A stretch of DNA of 64,000 bases from Galeopsis tetrahit (taxonomy: Eukaryota > Streptophyta > Magnoliopsida > Lamiales > Lamiaceae), in the NCBI GenBank assembly GCA_963675135.1, contig OY776125.1:46344513-46408512 (forward strand), in the 5' to 3' direction. A program made the position numbers and the translations under genes. Below the pieces are notes generated by a model. It was given only the letters and a program-made list of their open reading frames with translations. It was not told the DNA's origin and did not search any database. Below, piece after piece: positions 11,010 to 22,559 of the stretch; position 1 is the first letter of the stretch; the number at the start of each line of letters is the position of its first letter.

Positions 11010-12954
11010 GTTGGGATATCATGAGATGCAATGCCTCAACCGGAAATCTACTACTTCATGTATTAAAGAAGATTTGGTTGAACCATGAAGGAGTGTGTCA
11101 TTATCTTAGTTGATAAAAATATAGTGGGTTTTTTTTCTTGTCTTGATGAGTTTTTGGTTTAGTAGTAATGCATTACTTGCTTTCACTCAGAACAGTTTTT
11201 GAGAAATAGTCATTTCTTATATTTGGTTGATTGTTTATTGTATGAATTGATCAGTGTTTTGCTTTATTTACTTCTGGAAAAAATTGTTCTGGGGAATGAC
11301 ATTTTATTTTATGTTGCTTCTTGTTATTCACCTGCTGAAGATCTTATAGTTCTTGTTCTGTTTGAAGGATTTGGTTAATTCCTTCAAGAAAATTACTTCT
11401 TAAAATTATCTTTTTTGTTAATCAAGACAAAGTAACTTTAGATAGCAAATTCAAGGCCTAGCCAATTCAAAAGACAATATTAATTAATTGCAATGTGAAT
11501 CATGTAGTAATTTACAAGCGTCTCTCCTTTGAGACATTTGATCGAGCATAGAGAGGGCACAACAACTGTGTTGTGTGCACTACAACTAGTAATACAAGAA
11601 GTATCCGATGAATCACGATATCAATCTCAAGTAAACGGGAGATTCATTGTTTATCTTGAGGTGACCATTTTGTTCTTTGCGGTTTGATTTTCTCAGATAC
11701 CTCAAAATTTTCTCCATATCTTTATTTTCTACGAAGAATTAGTATTCCTTTCAGAGCTTCCATGTGATTTCACGAGTCAGAATTTATATATTGAAAAAGA
11801 TTTAAATCACAATTTAATTTCCATTGTTGAGGAAGATGGCATTTCCTTCATCCAGTTACTTCATCACGCCATGAAGCCCAAATTGATTCTTTAGAGATGA
11901 ATAGCATTGAAGAAGAAAAGAGACTGTGCTGTTAACTGTTCCCGAGATGAGACTATATTTTTAAAGGATGTCTAAATATGAGAAAAAAATAAATATAAAG
12001 TCTTGATTTGAGACAATTATTAATTTAGACCTTATTTTAAATAATTATCATACTAGTCAGAATTTAGACCTTATTTTAAATAATTAGTAGTATCATACTA
12101 GTCAGAATGTTGATAACCTTAATATTTTTCTGAACGATATTGTATTCTTTTGATACGAATGATGCCAAGGAGAACCTACAATAATTGTTGAACCATGATT
12201 GTTTCGATTGAGAGGTAGTGTCAACATGTGTGTATTGCATACAATATGAACACATTATTCTTTTTAATATATTCCATCCAGACAACAACAAATAGGTAGG
12301 AGAATCACTAATGGTCCAAATTTAAACCATTAAATAATTTTTTTTTAAAAAAATCTAGCAACATTATACTGTACATTTCCGCTCCAACATCCCACAATAA
12401 TTTCAAATTTGCTATTTTATTTTTTTTTGAAAATGAAGCAAGGAGATATAATAGATAGTAATATCAGAAGAACAAAGTCAAAACTAAATTCCTTTGACAC
12501 ATTGCGGAATATCTTCTAGCTCCAATGCAATCGCAGAGGCATTGAAGAGTTAGAGAAAAACGTCTTATTTTTTCTTGAGATTTAAAGAAAGTCACCAAAA
12601 CTGTGAGGATGTCTTCATACATGAGAAACATATATACTTTTATTTTAGAATCCATTCTTAGTTACAAATAATTATAAATTTTTTTACGGTTATAAATACA
12701 ACCTAATTATGTAAAATTTAAAACATTATTTAACTGTCAAACCCATTCTTTAAAACATCACTCAATCAAAATATATAAAAAAAATACATACATCTCCATA
12801 TAATGTGTCTCACCAAAATATCATTTATTGTCGATCAACTATGCAATGAGAGAACTTTAGAAAATCCAGCTCCTTAATATTATTAAGAATTATTAATATG
12901 CTTAAAAAAAAAAATTATTCGCATATTTGGAAATAAATACATGAATCTTTATCA
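11010..12954. other. AT-rich intergenic region
   Basis: No gene recognised. It begins with possible last codons and 3' UTR of the MULE and contains a short imperfect tandem duplication (12022-12105). The rest is A+T-rich sequence without clear structure. Confidence 0.5.
12022..12105. repeat. imperfect tandem duplication (39 and 45 bp)
   Basis: Two adjacent copies of AATTTAGACCTTATTTTAAA...CATACTAGTCAG; the second has a 6-base extra TAGTAG-like segment. Confidence 0.85.
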
Positions 12955-15362
12955 TTAGGCAGCTTGATCATCACGTTCCGTGTCCACAAACCACTTGTTA
13001 ACTCTCGTTCGAGTTAGGGAAACCTACGGAGACAAACGAGATCGATCAGGATCGATCTCTAAATAAGCTCCTGAGATAAGAGGATTGGATAAAATGAAGG
13101 GATGTACCTGTTTTTCCCAATCTGTTCTCTGAGTTATGATCACTAGAATGATGGTCTGAACAAACGTACCGACAATCATTCCAGTCCAGACACCCTGATA
13201 ACACGAAAAAAGAACAAATGTAAAACAGAACATAAAAGGCTAGAGGCTGAATATGATGATAAAAATAGTAACGCGTGAAAATTGATTGACCTTGACTTGT
13301 AAATTGAAGATATAACCAAGAACAACTCCGAATGGGATTCCGATCAAGTAGTAGCATCCTAGATTAACATATACGACAATACTCTGCCATCCAGCCCCAA
13401 TCGCCACACCTGTTGAGACGAAAACTTTCCATCAAAATTGTTCCCCACAAATATTATAGTAATAGAGATGGCTCACCAGAAAGAACTGGTTGAATACTAT
13501 TCATAAGAACAGAAAAGGCCAGTAGAGGCGATAAATGAGCAACTTCCATAGCCACATCATTATCCTTTGTGAAGATATAAGCTAGTCGTCCACGAAATAA
13601 TAGGAAAAAGATAAATAACACAGTTCCTAAGGCGAACGAGGTTAGCACTATATTCACAACAGAGAACTTTGCAGCTTTGGAGTCTCCCTTTCCAAGCTCG
13701 TTTGAGACCCGAACACTACCACGTATATAAAGTACGAGTTACACATCAAGTTAATTAAAATGCTGTCGAATGTTGGAAAACGTACTAGAACTGAAATACC
13801 TTGCTGCAGCTAAGAAACCAAGTGATATCATCATTTCCCAACCATTGATGTTAAGACTGCAATGGATATATTTTAAGCAAGAGTGTAAAAATAAGGAAAT
13901 TAACAAGAACAACAATGTGTAGACATTACCAGATTGAGAGAGCATTAAGTGCAACCTCGGCATTTTTTAATTTTCCTGTCAAAAGAATCAGTACGGCAGT
14001 GTACCATAGTTCAAGACTGCCACCAAATCGAACGAAAAATGGGTGAAAACGTTGCATATTGAGAGAGGACATACGTACATTCCTTACAAACGTTAAAGCT
14101 TACCAAAGCATCGCACCAGACGACAAAGAAAGCTTGACTACACCCCAGAGATCTTGGAAGGCTAAGGTTGAAAAACCTCTCCAAGTCTCGGGGCATCCTC
14201 CTGAGATGACAAATATTATTTGACCGATGTTTGGAATCCAGTAGGCGAGGACAGTCGACATCATTGCCCCCGTTATACCATACTTATACTTTACTGTTAA
14301 AAGCCACGAGAGGAAAATGTGGATCGACAACGAGAATGCTGCCAAATATGAGATGATCGTGTTCTTGCTCTGTGCTTGCAAGAACATTTGGCAAGTAAAT
14401 GAAAAAATAAACGAGTATATGACAGGAATGAACCAGAGAGCAATCCTCCCTGCCTCTTCCGCGATAATCTCGTCTTGTCCTAAAGCTTTTAAGATAGGAC
14501 TTGCAAAAATGAAAATCGGAACCATTAAGGTTGTCGTGACAGTCAAAACAATCCACGATCTTTGAAGATGTACTCCGAGCTCGTGATAGTGCCTTGCACC
14601 ATATGCTTGCCCACACAGAGTTTCTAATCCACTTGCCATTCCTAACTGCAAATTTGGAATTTTAAGTAAAATAAATCTTTAATTCCTATATCCAATGACA
14701 AAACAATAAGTCCATACAAGTGGAATTGTGTTTGATTTGAGGAGGAGAGATTTCAATTTAAAAATAGATGGATTTCAGATGACATGGTTTATGTGAGAAT
14801 TTGAAATCTCCCACAATTTAAACTAAAAAGTGTGTTACATAAATCTAAGTATTTAATAATCCAAACATGTAGAATGGATTTGGATTGTGGATTTAAAATC
14901 CATAAGTCCAAATCCACCCAACCAAACACAACCTAAAATATATCATGGATTCTTCCTAATCTAGTGAAAAAACAATAAATCATAAACGCCACATTATTAT
15001 ATAAACCGTTTTCATACTCAATCCATACAATTAGAATTGCAACTTCCTATATCCAATGACAAAAGACTAAATCATAAACGAAAAAGCATTATATAAACAG
15101 TTTTACATACCAGTATTCCCATAGCAAATCTTGTAAGCAGAGTGAGAACTAGAGCAAATGCAGCAAGCTCTGTACGACCAATATGGCCCACAAACGCTTG
15201 GTTGATGACAGTTACCCCAAAAGTCGAAAATCGAGTGAAAATGGCGGGAGCAGCCACAACCCACATTTTCTTATTCTCAATCCAAATCTTGCTCTTCAAA
15301 TCCTCCTCTTTATTTTCATCTTCTACCCTTGTCAATAGTTTTTCTTGAATATCACCTTCCAT
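12955..15362 (-). CDS. MATE efflux transporter, DETOXIFICATION (DTX) family
   Basis: Multidrug and toxic compound extrusion antiporter that exports secondary metabolites or xenobiotics in exchange for H+ at plasma membrane or tonoplast. I resolve eight exons with GT/AG borders and consistent phases: 15111-15362, 14104-14645, 13930-14016, 13800-13856, 13477-13715, 13291-13409, 13108-13194 and 12955-13023. Together they give 1452 nt, 483 residues, the usual family length. Family marks: an acidic soluble N-terminus, GHIGRTELAA, GLETLCGQAYGA, CPETWRGF, NINGWEMMISLGFLAAA, VRVSNELGKGD and the long run of hydrophobic segments expected for 12 membrane helices. No disabling change is visible. The start ATG is at 15362 with a 5'-UTR intron upstream. 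Substrate cannot be told from sequence; the DTX21-27-type subgroup is my guess. Confidence 0.93.
14715..14935. mobile_element. MITE-like insertion in MATE intron 1
   Basis: A palindromic A+T-rich segment beginning near AATTGTGTTTGATTTGAGG and ending near CCAACCAAACACAACCT. It shares internal words (AATAGATGGATTTCA, GACATGGTTT) with the larger element in the 5'-UTR intron (15422-16731), so the two are probably relatives. Target duplication not clear. Intron 1 also carries an approximately 100-base imperfect duplication (CCTATATCCAATGACAAAA occurs twice). Confidence 0.5.
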
Positions 15363-15591
15363 TTCCTGACTCCCTTTTCTTCTGCACCATACAAATTATG
15401 TTACAATGATTATGGCATTCAGGTTGTGTTTGGATTGAAGGATTTGATCTATGGATTTCAAATCCATCATCTAAATCCACTCCACTTGTTTGGATTAAAG
15501 AGTAAATGAATGAATTTGTGGTAATAGATTTGGAATGGAATGAGCATTCATGAGTCTATTCCTAATCTCACTATTGATATGTTTTTTTATT

Positions 15592-15824
15592 GGGTTGGTC
15601 TGTTATGGACTCGAGTGCATGTTGTGCACCCTAATCCATGTTGCACTTTTCAGTTTATGACTTACACTTTTTGGTAAATGGTGTAGCATTTTTCAATTAT
15701 TACTTATACAATTTAATAATTGAAAAGTGCAACACCATTTACCAAAAAGTATAAATCAGTAAACTGAAAAGTGCACATGGACTAGGGTGCACAGCATGCA
15801 CTCGAGTGCATACTAGACTTTACC
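15592..15824. mobile_element. foldback MITE with 9-bp target duplication
   Basis: Two arms of about 95-100 bases pair almost perfectly around a short centre near 15704-15715; shared blocks include ACTCGAGTGCATG, TGTGCACCCTA and ACTTTTTGGTAAATGGTG. TTTTTTATT flanks the element (15583-15591 and 15825-15833), so a Mutator-like origin is likely. Its arms include the GAAAAGTGCA motif that also forms the arrays at 17880 and 21970. Confidence 0.85.
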
Positions 15825-16274
15825 TTTTTTATTTGGAATCGCGATTCCTATAGGGAATGGTGATTCCCAAAAATAAAGAATTGTGATTCCTCTCCATCCC
15901 CTATGTGAATTAATTATTTTTTAATTTTTTAAAATAAAATCATCACTTATATTTTATTTTTACAAAATTATCCTTCCTAATAATTAAACAAGATATTCAT
16001 TAATCACGATTTTTAATCAAAACCTTGAACCCTAATTCACGCAATGATTTTCATAAACCTAATTCTCTAATCTCTACTCTAATCTCTACAACCCAATTAT
16101 GTCAAGGAGTGAAGGACGTTGATTCTCTAAGAAAAAAGAACTAGACAGATGAATTAGAGAAATATCCAGAAGTTCTATTCTATACTATATATCTGGCGTA
16201 TATATATATATATATGAAACAAATAATTATAAATATAATTGCAGTTTAATTGTGTTCATTCATGATTTGAAAAG

Positions 16275-16311
<37 letters not shown>
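16275..16311. repeat. (TA)n microsatellite
   Basis: Uninterrupted TA run of about 17 units; a second shorter one lies at about 16197-16216. Both are inside the Tourist-like element. Confidence 0.95.
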
Positions 16312-16314
<3 letters not shown>

Positions 16315-17120
16315 ACGATATATATGAATTGTTTCTTGATTGCAGAAGGAATTGTAAGATGTTCACTATTTTTTTTAAATTAAAAATTATTTATCTAAAA
16401 TTTTATTATTATATTAATAATAGCATATTGACTAATTTAATATATTTTTATAAATATATATTGAAGGGTATTTTAGTCATTTAATATAAACCATGTATAT
16501 TATTTTGCATCTCATTTATTATACCAATCATGAGAATGAAATCAACCCATGAATGATTTTTCCATTCCTAGTTAATACCAATCATGAAAATTTCATTCAA
16601 ACATTCATTCCATTCATGAGTTCATTTCATTCAGTCACAATCTAAAACCATGTCATTTGAAATCCATCTATTTTTAAAACCTTTCATTTAAAATACCTCC
16701 TTAAATCAAATCCCTCAATCCAAACGCAACCTCAAGGTATATGTAAAAATGCCTAAAGAAATCAAGAATAGATTGAAACAAAAACTCACCCTTGTCTTCG
16801 TTTTCTTTTCTCCTTTACAGAGATAGAGGTTCGTGCAGTCAGTTTAAAAATATGTGCTTCATTTGTGAATTGTGAGTAGATGTAGAAAACATATTTAATC
16901 ACTGATCAACTTTCATAATCTGGGGTACTTACTCGAGTGTACTTTTTCATATTTCACTACAATAAATCTTATCATGCCAATATTTTGAAAGTTGATTACT
17001 TTTTTAAAACATGAGGTGGTATTAAAAAAAAATAAAAAAGATATAGGTGATTTAATTCACCCTCAAAATCTTAATACATATTCACTTTTTTTTATTTTTT
17101 TTATTTTGAGCTTAAATATT

Positions 17121-17265
17121 ACTCCCCCTGTCTCTGAAAAGCTTGTTGTGCTTTTTTGGTACGGAGTTTAAAAAAAAAATGTATTAATTAAAGAATTGAC
17201 TATTGAGAGATAATTTCATAAATTTTTATATATAAAATAAATAAAATACTTTGGATGGAGGGTAT
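17121..17265. mobile_element. degenerate Stowaway-like MITE
   Basis: Begins ACTCCCCCTGTCTCTGAAAAGC and ends with TTGGATGGAGGGTA. The ends resemble eroded Stowaway TIRs, but the pairing is weak and no clean TA duplication can be assigned. The flanks (16900-17880) are otherwise A+T-rich with nothing recognisable. Confidence 0.35.
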
Positions 17266-17879
17266 GGTATATCACAAAAGTAATGAAATGAAAAAATAAT
17301 CAAATAAATATACAAATTTATCTTTAAAGCAATTAAACTTCCAAATGAAAAAATAAATATACTAAAACCTTACTTATATTTTAATATTTTAAAATAAAAG
17401 TAATAGACTTTTGATAATTTTAGTATATAGATTTATTTTCTAATTAATTAAGTTTAGTTGATTTTTCTAATGGTTAATTAGGTAAGTTAATTGGATTTTT
17501 TTAGTAACTAATCGAGGAGTGAATTTATTTGAGATTTCTTTTTCATATTATAATTTTTCAGAATTTTTGAAATAATTATTTAGTATTTATTTTCAAAATT
17601 TAAAAATATTACTTTGTATTTTAATTAATATTCATATTTTTTTATGAATTAATGAATATAAATTGGTCTTTATTATATAGAAATTATATAAAAACAAAAG
17701 AACATGTCACATGTTAAAAATAAAATAAAAAATCCACATGTGTGTTCATCTTCTATTATTGATAAAAAGACAATATTCAAAATTGGAAAAGTCTCATGTG
17801 CACTTATGTATACGTGTACTTGAGTTGATTTTGACCAATCAACGATAAAAGCTTGAAACTTTTTTTTTGAGTTTTTTTT

Positions 17880-18370
17880 AATTTTTTTTTTCTGAAAATG
17901 TGTATGTTAGTATATTGAAAAGTGCATCTTCATTTTTAATGAAAAATGCATGTTACTATATTGAAAAGTGCAACATTATTTTTAATGAAAAATGTATGTT
18001 ATTATAACTGAAAAGTTTATGTTATTTTTACTGAAGAATGTATGTTATTATAGCTGAAAAGTGTAAGTTATATTAATGAAAAATGTATGTTACTATATTG
18101 AAAAGTGTATATTACTATATTGAAAAGTGTAACATCGTTTTTCCTGAAAAGTGTATGTTACTATATTGAAAAGTGCTACATCGTTTTTAATGAAAAATGT
18201 ATGTTGCTATATTGAAAAATGCAATATCGTTTTTAGTGAAAAGTGTATGTTACTATATTAAAAAGTGTTAGATATTATAACTTAAAAGTGTAAGTTATTA
18301 TACCTTGGAAAATATAAGTTATATTAATGAAAAATGTAAGTTATTATAAGTTAAAAGTGTATCATTAATA
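17880..18370. repeat. degenerate tandem array of GAAAAGTGYA units
   Basis: At least 12 units of the form TGAAAAGTG(C/T)A(A/T)GTTACTATAT, spaced irregularly by about 20-60 bases. Variants include GAAAAATG and TTAAAAGTG. No coding potential. The same word recurs at 21970-22190 and in the arms of the foldback MITE at 15592-15824. Confidence 0.8.
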
Positions 18371-20000
18371 ATAATAATAATAAAAGTGCAAGGTACTTTT
18401 ATAATCTAGAAAAACTGATACTATTTTTTTTTAAAAAAAAAATTGTTACTAGTTTTACATATTTTATTAGTTATTACTTACACTTTTATTATTATTAAGG
18501 GTTAATAGTAAAATAAATCACAATCTTTAGTGTTTTTATCAATTACAACACATTTTTTTTTTCTTTGCAATTCGATACACCACCTTTTTAAGTTTTACAA
18601 TTTAATACACTGATGGATATTCCGATCAATTTTAATATGATGTGGCGTCGGAAATACAAAATTCGCCAAGATGTCGCCATGTAGACTACCAACCTTTTTT
18701 TTTTTAATATTTAAAAAAATTCAAAACTCTAATAAACACAAAATAAAAACTACATTTTAAAACTCATTTTTTATTTCTCCATGACTCTCACGCTCAAATT
18801 TCCGGTTAGGAAAATAACTAGTTTAATCCAATGATTTATTATTATATATTTACTAGAAAGGTCTTATTTTATCAAGAACCAGTTATTATCGATTGGTGAA
18901 GATACACTAGAGCGCTGTATCTATTTACATAGAACAAATAAACACATTCAAATATATGGAAGTTTGAACAATTCAAAAATATTTATTAAAATGAAAAAAT
19001 TCAACTCAGATGTGTTGTTATTCATCATGATTATCTATTCATTGACAGAAAACTAATTACCGTACGCGTATGCAAGAGGATGCCACGATTCATGAATAAT
19101 TATAACAAAATATTTTTGTTGCTTTATTTTTTCCTAATTACGAATAAAGCATATTTATTAAACAAATTGCACATACACATTCTTCTATAATTATACAACA
19201 GTAGCGCAAACCCTAGAAGAGTCATTAAACTAAATCATGAACAACACAAAACCCATAATAAGACAAAAATTGTACTCCTATTTGCTAAGTCAGTGGTTTA
19301 ATATTATGTATAATAAATAATTAATTAGTTGGCAGTCTACGTGGCGACAACGTGACGAATTTTGTATTTTCGGTGCCACTTCATATTAAAATTGGCCGGA
19401 ATATTTATAGGTGTATTAAATTGTAAAATTTAAAAAGGTGGTGTATCGAATTGCAAAGAAAAAAAAGAATATGTTGTAATTGATAAAAACACTAAAGTTC
19501 GTGATTTATTTTGCAATTAACCATATTATTAATGATACACTTTTGATTATTAGTAGTTGTACATTTATAATCTAAAAAAACTAGTGCTAAAATTTTAAAA
19601 AATAATTGTTACTAACTTTACACGTTTTATTAGTTACGCACTTTTATTATTATTAATGATACACTTTTGATTATTAGTATTAGCACTTTTATAATCTAGA
19701 AAAATTGGTGTTAAAATTTTTGAAGAAAAGTGTTGTTAATTTTAAACATTTTATTATTTACTACTTGCACTTTTATTATTATTAATGATACACCTTTGAG
19801 TTATTAATACTTGCACTTTTATAATTTAGAAAAAAAAAGTATGCTAAAATAAAAAAATAAATAAAAAGGATGTTACTAATTTTACACATTTTATTATTTA
19901 CTACTTGCACTTTTATTATAATTATGGTACACCATTTAGTTATTAGTACTTGCACTTTTATAATTTAGAAAAATTGGTGCTAAATTTTTATCGAACTTGT
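18352..20000. repeat. tandem array, unit about 120-140 bp, interrupted by a MULE MITE
   Basis: Units share AATGATACACTTTTGATTAT, GCACTTTTATAATCTAGAAA and TTTTACACATTTTATTA. One unit is at about 18352-18498; four more run from about 19524 to 20000. An element at 18499-19523 sits within a unit. A+T-rich, non-coding, units about 75-90% alike by eye. Confidence 0.8.
18499..19523. mobile_element. MULE MITE with about 190-bp TIRs
   Basis: Left GGGTTAATAGTAAAATAAAT pairs with the complement of the right end (TGGTTAATTGCAAAATAAAT). The match continues inward over about 190 bases, including TTTGCAATTCGATACACCACC. TATTATTAA duplicates at 18490-18498 and 19524-19532. Long TIRs and a 9-bp duplication define a Mutator-like element. 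No transposase; the A+T-rich centre is unrecognised. Confidence 0.92.
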
Positions 20001-20379
20001 GACATTGTTGTAAAACAATCAAAGGACAGTTTCACCTGTCGACTGATAAATAAATGCTATAATTTCATACATGGATATGCATACTAATATGCACGGAAAA
20101 AGGGTACATGCACTTTACATATGTGCATATGTGAAATGCATTATACGATATGCATGTATACATGCATACGGTAATGTGCATATCTAATGTTCTTCCATCT
20201 TCATCGTCATCAACACTTCATCAACACTTAATCTTTCTTCCATCTTCATCGTTCCGAAACCAAAAAATAAAATTGATCTGAACAAAAAGAAAAAATAGAT
20301 CCTGAATATATTCAAAATCAAACTAATTAAAAAACTCAGTAACAAAATCAAACTAATTAAAAAACTCAAAATAAAAAAA
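20001..20379. other. palindrome-rich spacer
   Basis: 20040-20180 is dense in ATGCAT/CATATG-type palindromes (for example CATATGTGCATATG and ATGCATGTATACATGCAT). 20190-20260 repeats TCTTCCATCTTCATCG. No coding feature recognised. Confidence 0.5.
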
Positions 20380-20620
20380 CATAGGCAACAACTGAAATCT
20401 CGTCTTTGACCTCTGTTCCTTCAAATTCCACAGATTCAGTTTCTTCTTCAATGTCAACTTTCTTCATTGGATCAGATCTACACCTCATTAGTTTCTTCAT
20501 TGGATCAGATCTACACCTCATTAGCAACAGAGCATTTTTAGGAGGTATACAAATGCTCACTCTAGCTTCTTCTTCATTTACAACGATATCCTTGAAAACG
20601 TGCCTTTTAGAACTCCTAAG
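20380..20620 (-). pseudogene. fragment of a plant CxPPKNALLLMRCRSDP-family gene
   Basis: On the minus strand one frame reads FCDLLRSSKRHVFKDIV, then an acidic NEEEARV, then SICIPPKNALLLMRCRSDP and an acidic tail. This order matches uncharacterised plant proteins carrying a C[MI]PPKNALLLMRCRSDP motif; function unknown to me. A 33-bp tandem duplication (20459-20524) repeats LMRCRSDPMKK. Flanking frames close quickly, so this is one exon piece, not a gene. It lies in the same orientation as the HDR piece 500 bases away. Confidence 0.6.
20459..20524. repeat. perfect 33-bp tandem duplication
   Basis: Two exact copies (20459-20491, 20492-20524) of a unit containing TTCATTGGATCAGATCTACA; in frame, so it duplicates 11 residues of the fragment. 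Confidence 0.95.
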
Positions 20621-21123
20621 CAGATCACAAAAGGGATGCTTAAAAGTTACAACAGGAAAATATACAACGAAAGCCTATATAGTGTGATTGAGCCATATAT
20701 ACATCGAAATTAACCAATAACTCCTCCTTCAATTAACAAAATTTATGCAAAAATCAAGGGTAACCGCATAAGCATACTAGAAAGAAATAAAGATTCGACA
20801 AAATAGAGCAAAAGTTTATAGGAATCTCAACAAAATAAAGCAATCGCTACACAACTGAAATAAAATCCCAGCTGATCTTCATTGCTTCCGAGAACAGTTA
20901 AAATAAGCGTGCGAACTTTCAGAAAAAACTACATCAAGGCCGAAATCATAAATACACATCTACAAACTCAATCAACGATCAAAATTACTAAGGTCAAACA
21001 CTCGACGGAACAATTGTGCCAAATTACGACAAAAATATGCTTAGTAGAAAATAAAATTCGTCCAAAACTGAGAAAAAACAAGTTAAACTTCAATTCCATG
21101 AAAAAGAAAAAAACGCAACATAC

Positions 21124-21394
21124 TCGTAAACTCTTGGCTCATCTGCTCAAGAATCTCCTCTTTGTGCCCAAACCCTATGCGATTGTAGTTGTCGCTCCTC
21201 GTCAGGTTGTGGCGAAAAGCCTTAGCGTTAAACCCAGACTCCACGGAGAAGGAGGGGGTGGCAGCTTCTCCACCGAAAGAGCATCGGATGGAAGACGGTT
21301 GCCGTTGTCGTTGCCGGAATATTCTAGTCTCCGGCAAGGAGAGCTCGGTGCCTGTGGAAATACGAGAGAATTGCAGAGAAATTGCCATGTGCAC
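21124..21394 (-). pseudogene. HDR: exon 1 of 4-hydroxy-3-methylbut-2-enyl diphosphate reductase (HDR/IspH), isolated copy
   Basis: HDR is the last enzyme of the plastid MEP pathway, making IPP and DMAPP with a 4Fe-4S cluster. This segment starts MAISLQFSRISTGTE (a chloroplast transit peptide), passes an Arg/Ser-rich stretch and reaches the conserved FRHNLTRSDNYNR and GFGHKEEILEQMSQEFT. It ends at a plausible splice donor (ACGA|GTATGT, exon end 21124). No later HDR exon (Cys ligands, catalytic core) follows on the minus strand before the unrelated gene fragment at 20380-20620. Substitutions relative to the usual plant motif (Ile for Lys after NYNR) suggest relaxed constraint. A captured or transduplicated exon is more likely than a working gene. 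Confidence 0.8.
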
Positions 21395-21700
21395 AACGGA
21401 AACTCAGATCGAAAGGCCAGATCGGCCACCCCGAACCACCAGAAGCATCTCCGCCGGAAACATCTCAGCCATGGTGGTAGAAGACCTCCGGCGAAGGTTT
21501 AGAGCGACGCCTCGTGGGAGATAGAGTCGACGGCGAACAGATCAGCCATGGCGAAGGGGGCGACGACCATGGCCATGGAGGGGCGGCGAGGAGGCCGTGG
21601 GTAGCGACGCCGCTTGAGAGATGGAATTGCACAAGGCGACGGCAGCGGTAGGATGGTGGGGAGAGGGAGAGAGCTAGGGTTTTGATTTTGATTTTGAACG
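21395..21700 (-). other. GC-rich leader upstream of the HDR exon
   Basis: Read on the minus strand this runs AAAACCCTAGCTCTCTCCC then a G+C-rich stretch with several ATG triplets and stops. It looks like plant 5'-leader sequence, perhaps from HDR or from a third captured gene. Beyond it (21700-21960) is A+T-rich sequence without a recognisable feature. Confidence 0.4.
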
Positions 21701-21969
21701 AATGAGTAGAATGAATTAAATGAATTGGGAGATTTTTATTTATACAAGGGTATTCTTGGTTTTTTTGCTCTAAGTTGACTCTATTAAAAAATTTTAAAAG
21801 TTGTAGGTTCTATTAGAGTAAGGTGTTATAGGAATGACTTTATTAGGGAATAATCTCTTAATCAATTTCTTATAAGAAATTGAGTTGACTTGGTCAACTC
21901 TAAACCTAAATATTCAAGAATATTGTGAATAAAATTTTTGACTTGGTCAATTTTTTTTTATTGGTAATT

Positions 21970-22190
21970 TTTTTTTTGAAAACGTGTGTGTTGAAAAGTG
22001 TAAGTCAGTATTACTAAAAAGTGTAACACATTTTTTTATTGAAAAGTGTAAGTCACTATAATTGAAAAATGCAACACAACTTTTAATGAAAAGTGTAAGA
22101 AAATACGACTAAAAGGTGTAACATAACATTACTAAAAAGTGTAAGTCGTTATAATTGGTAAGTCAATATAACTGAAAATAGACTATGTCC
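21970..22190. repeat. second GAAAAGTGTA degenerate tandem array
   Basis: Seven or so units of GAAAAGTGTAAGTCA(C/G)TATAA with variants (AAAAAGTGTAAC, AAAAGGTGTAAC). Same motif family as 17880-18370, about 3.6 kb away. Confidence 0.75.
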
Positions 22191-22559
22191 AACAGTTTGA
22201 GCTACATCAATTAACATACATTTTTTTTGCGTTTTTATATTTATTGTTGATCCAACCCATTTTTTTAAATGGGAATTGAGTCTATAGAAGACCTACCCAT
22301 GTTAAATTATATATATAAAAAAAAGGGAAAATATCACTTTTGGTCACTGAACTTTACCACTTTTCACATTTGGTCACTCACATTTAATCACTATCAAAAT
22401 TTGTCACTCAGTTATTCTTTTCTATCAATTTTGATACTACCGTTAGTTAATCCGTCATTAACTAACAGAGAAAATGTTTTGAGCGCCCACTCTTCATTTT
22501 CCTCTTTTAATTCATAAACCCTAAACTCTGACCCTGGAAGAATTTCTCCTAACAAATCT

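Larger units (their letters stand above)
15422..16731. mobile_element. Tourist/PIF-Harbinger-like MITE (1.3 kb, with internal insertion)
   Basis: Left end GGTTGTGTTTGGATTGAAGG matches the complement of the right end CCTCAATCCAAACGCAACC, followed inward by shared ATTTGAT/ATCAAAT. TCA flanks it (15419-15421 and 16732-16734), a 3-bp duplication like that of Harbinger-type elements. No coding sequence. It contains a foldback element (15592-15824) and TA microsatellites. Confidence 0.7.
15382..16789 (-). other. 5'-UTR intron of the MATE gene (predicted)
   Basis: On the minus strand the donor GAAGACAAGG|GTGAGTTT (exon end 16790) and the acceptor TGTATGGTGCAG (exon resumes at 15381, 19 bases before the ATG) fit plant splice consensus. 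This would place a non-coding exon upstream of 16790 and put the whole MITE-rich segment inside an intron. Inferred from splice signals only; no transcript evidence. Confidence 0.55.

Noticed and set aside
20882..21502. 206-codon plus-strand frame
   Set aside because: It is the shadow of the minus-strand HDR exon and its leader; no recognisable domain.
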